From: Sphingomonas jinjuensis
GTDB lineage: Bacteria > Pseudomonadota > Alphaproteobacteria > Sphingomonadales > Sphingomonadaceae
Length of the DNA stretch: 64,000 nt
Reading direction: 5' to 3'
NCBI RefSeq assembly: GCF_014197105.1
Contig: NZ_JACIEV010000001.1
Coordinates: forward strand, 62,001 to 126,000
The notes beneath the pieces are model-generated. The model worked only from the letters and a program-made list of their open reading frames with translations. It was not told the origin of the DNA and ran no database searches. Made by a program: the position numbers and the translations under genes. Of this stretch, positions 62,627 to 64,000 are shown in pieces. The first letter of the stretch is position 1, and the number at the start of each line of letters is the position of its first letter.

Positions 62627-63291
62627 TTGGCCAGGCCCTGCAACGCCTTGAGCGCCTGCTCCATGCCGAGCTCGGGGCTCGACAGCACCGGCACCTTTAC
62701 CGCGCCCTCGGGCAGCGCCGTGACGACGCGCGCCATCGACGCCTGCGCCAGCACGATGACGTCGACATCGCGCATCGCATCGGTCAGCGCAGCGCCGACG
62801 ATCCGGTCGTGCGTGGCGCCGTCGCCCGCCATCACCGCATCGAACGCGCCCTCGCACAGATGCTCGACCAACTCGATTGCGCGCCCCTGTTCGGCGGCGA
62901 CCCGGCGGACCAGCTCGGCGGTCGGCGCCAGTGTCGTGTTGAGCGTTGCGACGACGCCGATCCGCGTGCCCGTCGCCACCGCCTTCCCCGCCATGCCGCG
63001 ATCGACGCGCAGCACCGGCTGGTCGTAGAGCAGCGCCGCCATGTCGACCGCCGGCCCGATCGACGAACAGGTCACCAGCGTCGCGTCGCACCCCGCGTCG
63101 AAGGTCGATCCGACCAGCTGGATCACGCGGCGCATCGTCGCCTTCTCCAGGTGCCCGGCGGCGATCGTGTTCTTGATCGTGCTTTCGTCGACGAAGTGGA
63201 GGATGCGCACATCGGGCATCACCCGCGCGGCGATCTCGTTGAAGATCGGCGCCAGCATCGGCGAATTATGGACGAGGCCCAATGTGGCCAT
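62623..63291 (-). CDS. Asp/Glu racemase superfamily protein lacking the second cysteine
   Basis: This 222-residue protein has the Asp/Glu/hydantoin racemase fold. The first catalytic cysteine is C75 in LVTCSSIGP. At the position of the second cysteine (usually LGCT) it reads VLAQASM, with alanine at about 184. A two-base racemase needs both cysteines, so this is more likely a decarboxylase, isomerase or one-base enzyme of the superfamily. It lies between the GH78 gene and the sugar-acid MFS gene. Its substrate may be the acid imported by that carrier. Confidence 0.75.
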   Translation of the reverse strand: MATLGLVHNSPMLAPIFNEIAARVMPDVRILHFVDESTIKNTIAAGHLEKATMRRVIQLVGSTFDAGCDATLVTCSSIGPAVDMAALLYDQPVLRVDRGMAGKAVATGTRIGVVATLNTTLAPTAELVRRVAAEQGRAIELVEHLCEGAFDAVMAGDGATHDRIVGAALTDAMRDVDVIVLAQASMARVVTALPEGAVKVPVLSSPELGMEQALKALQGLAK

Positions 63292-63311
63292 GATCGGCTC
63301 TCCCAGGAAAA

Positions 63312-64000
63312 TCAGGCGATAGTGAAGCGATAGGTGCCGCCACCCACCGTGAAGCGGACGACGTCGCCGGCGCGCTCCACGTCGCTGACGTCGGGATGGG
63401 CGTCGATCGCCGTCCCGCCCTCGCGCCAGTCGCGTAGCGGTAGGACGACCTCGGCGATGGTGTTCGCCGGCACCGTCAGCGCCAGCAGCGACAGTCCGTC
63501 GGCATCGCCGTCGATCGCGGTGGCGATCCGGCCGACGACCGAATCATAGTCGGCCTCGACCCGCCCGATCTGCGGCAGCCAATGCGGCGCGATCCGCATC
63601 CGCTCGAAGCCGGGACTTGCCGGCGCGATCCCCGCCAGCCGGCGATAGAAGAACCCCACCACCGCGCCAAAGGCATAGTGGTTGTAGCTGTTCATCGACA
63701 GGTCGCCGGTGTCGCCATTCCACCGCTCCCACACCGTGGTTGCGCCGACGCTCGGCATATAGCCCCACGACGGATAGCGCGTCTGGAGCAGCAGGTCGGC
63801 GACGACGTCCCAGCGCCCCGCGTCCGCCAGCACGTCGAGCAGATAGGGCGTGCCCAGGAACCCCGTCGACAGCGTGTCGCCCCGCGCGCGGATGTCGTCG
63901 GCCAGCAGCTTCGCCGCCGCCGCGCGTCGATCTTCCGGCACCAGGCCCATCCACAGCGACAGCACCTGGCTGGTCTGGCTGCCGTTGCCGCAGCGCCCGT
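63312..64000 (-). CDS. GH78 alpha-L-rhamnosidase, C-terminal part
   Basis: The frame is open to the right edge of the window; the residues just inside the edge read GRCGNGSQTSQV, so the start lies outside. The visible 229 codons include TGFLGTPYLLDVLADAG, SVGATTVWERWNGDTGD and SYNHYAFGAVVGFFYRRLAGI, the end of the (alpha/alpha)6 catalytic barrel of GH78. The C-terminal beta-sandwich follows. Unlike the GH78 gene at 30409, no internal stop is seen in this part. It begins the minus-strand set with the racemase-like and MFS genes. Confidence 0.9.
   Translation of the reverse strand, partial: GRCGNGSQTSQVLSLWMGLVPEDRRAAAAKLLADDIRARGDTLSTGFLGTPYLLDVLADAGRWDVVADLLLQTRYPSWGYMPSVGATTVWERWNGDTGDLSMNSYNHYAFGAVVGFFYRRLAGIAPASPGFERMRIAPHWLPQIGRVEADYDSVVGRIATAIDGDADGLSLLALTVPANTIAEVVLPLRDWREGGTAIDAHPDVSDVERAGDVVRFTVGGGTYRFTIA

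Overview
The window is GC-rich DNA from an alphaproteobacterium, most likely a Sphingomonas or close relative. Support comes from the truB-rpsO-pnp and serC-serA housekeeping blocks, the alphaproteobacterial type of SerC, an EipA/DUF1134 protein, a TonB receptor of the oligosaccharide type, and many REP-like palindromes of the kind common in sphingomonads. Genes are densely packed, and most neighbours overlap by ATGA, GTGA or TGATG.

Positions 1-15 kb are mostly core genome. They hold the N-terminal part of a serralysin-like protease, a sugar ABC importer (lipoprotein, two permeases, convergent ATPase), truB carrying an in-frame REP insertion, rpsO, pnp with a leader hairpin and a strong terminator, a LOG-family hydrolase, an extensin-like lipoprotein, serC, serA, a small membrane protein, an EipA-like protein and tRNA-Ser(GCT). 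REP-like pairs fill most gaps here.

Positions 15-30 kb are transitional. A class I glutamine amidotransferase and a GH130 protein lead into a minus-strand carbohydrate block: FGGY kinase, split transketolase, MFS transporter, GlcDEF glycolate oxidase and a TIM-barrel isomerase. A GntR regulator with a beta-propeller glycosidase and an SGNH esterase follow.

Positions 30-64 kb are a plant cell-wall (pectin-type) utilisation island. It encodes GH78 and GH106 rhamnosidases, two GH42 galactosidases, a GH29 fucosidase, a GH127 enzyme, a TonB receptor, an IclR regulator, an RbsABC-type importer, two CaiB/BaiF CoA-transferases, a MaoC dehydratase, two binding-protein-fold proteins without signal peptides, a RuBisCO-like protein (RLP), a DUF1537 kinase, an ACS-type MFS transporter, an Asp/Glu racemase homologue and the end of a second GH78.

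The gene set suggests that oligosaccharides from rhamnose-, galactose-, fucose- and perhaps apiose-bearing pectin (rhamnogalacturonan type) enter through the TonB receptor, are trimmed by exported glycosidases, and enter the cytoplasm through the MFS and ABC carriers. Two gene sets match known alternative D-apiose routes: isomerase, FGGY kinase and split transketolase; and RLP plus DUF1537 kinase, with GlcDEF able to consume the glycolate the second route can release. A near-identical 20-bp motif precedes the transketolase and GH127-RLP operons, and related sites precede the isomerase-glcDEF operon and the MFS gene, suggesting one regulon. The CoA-transferase/MaoC/leaderless binding-protein module has no obvious place in known sugar catabolism and is the best candidate for an undescribed function. 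An otherwise intact GH78 gene is broken by a single in-frame TAG codon.
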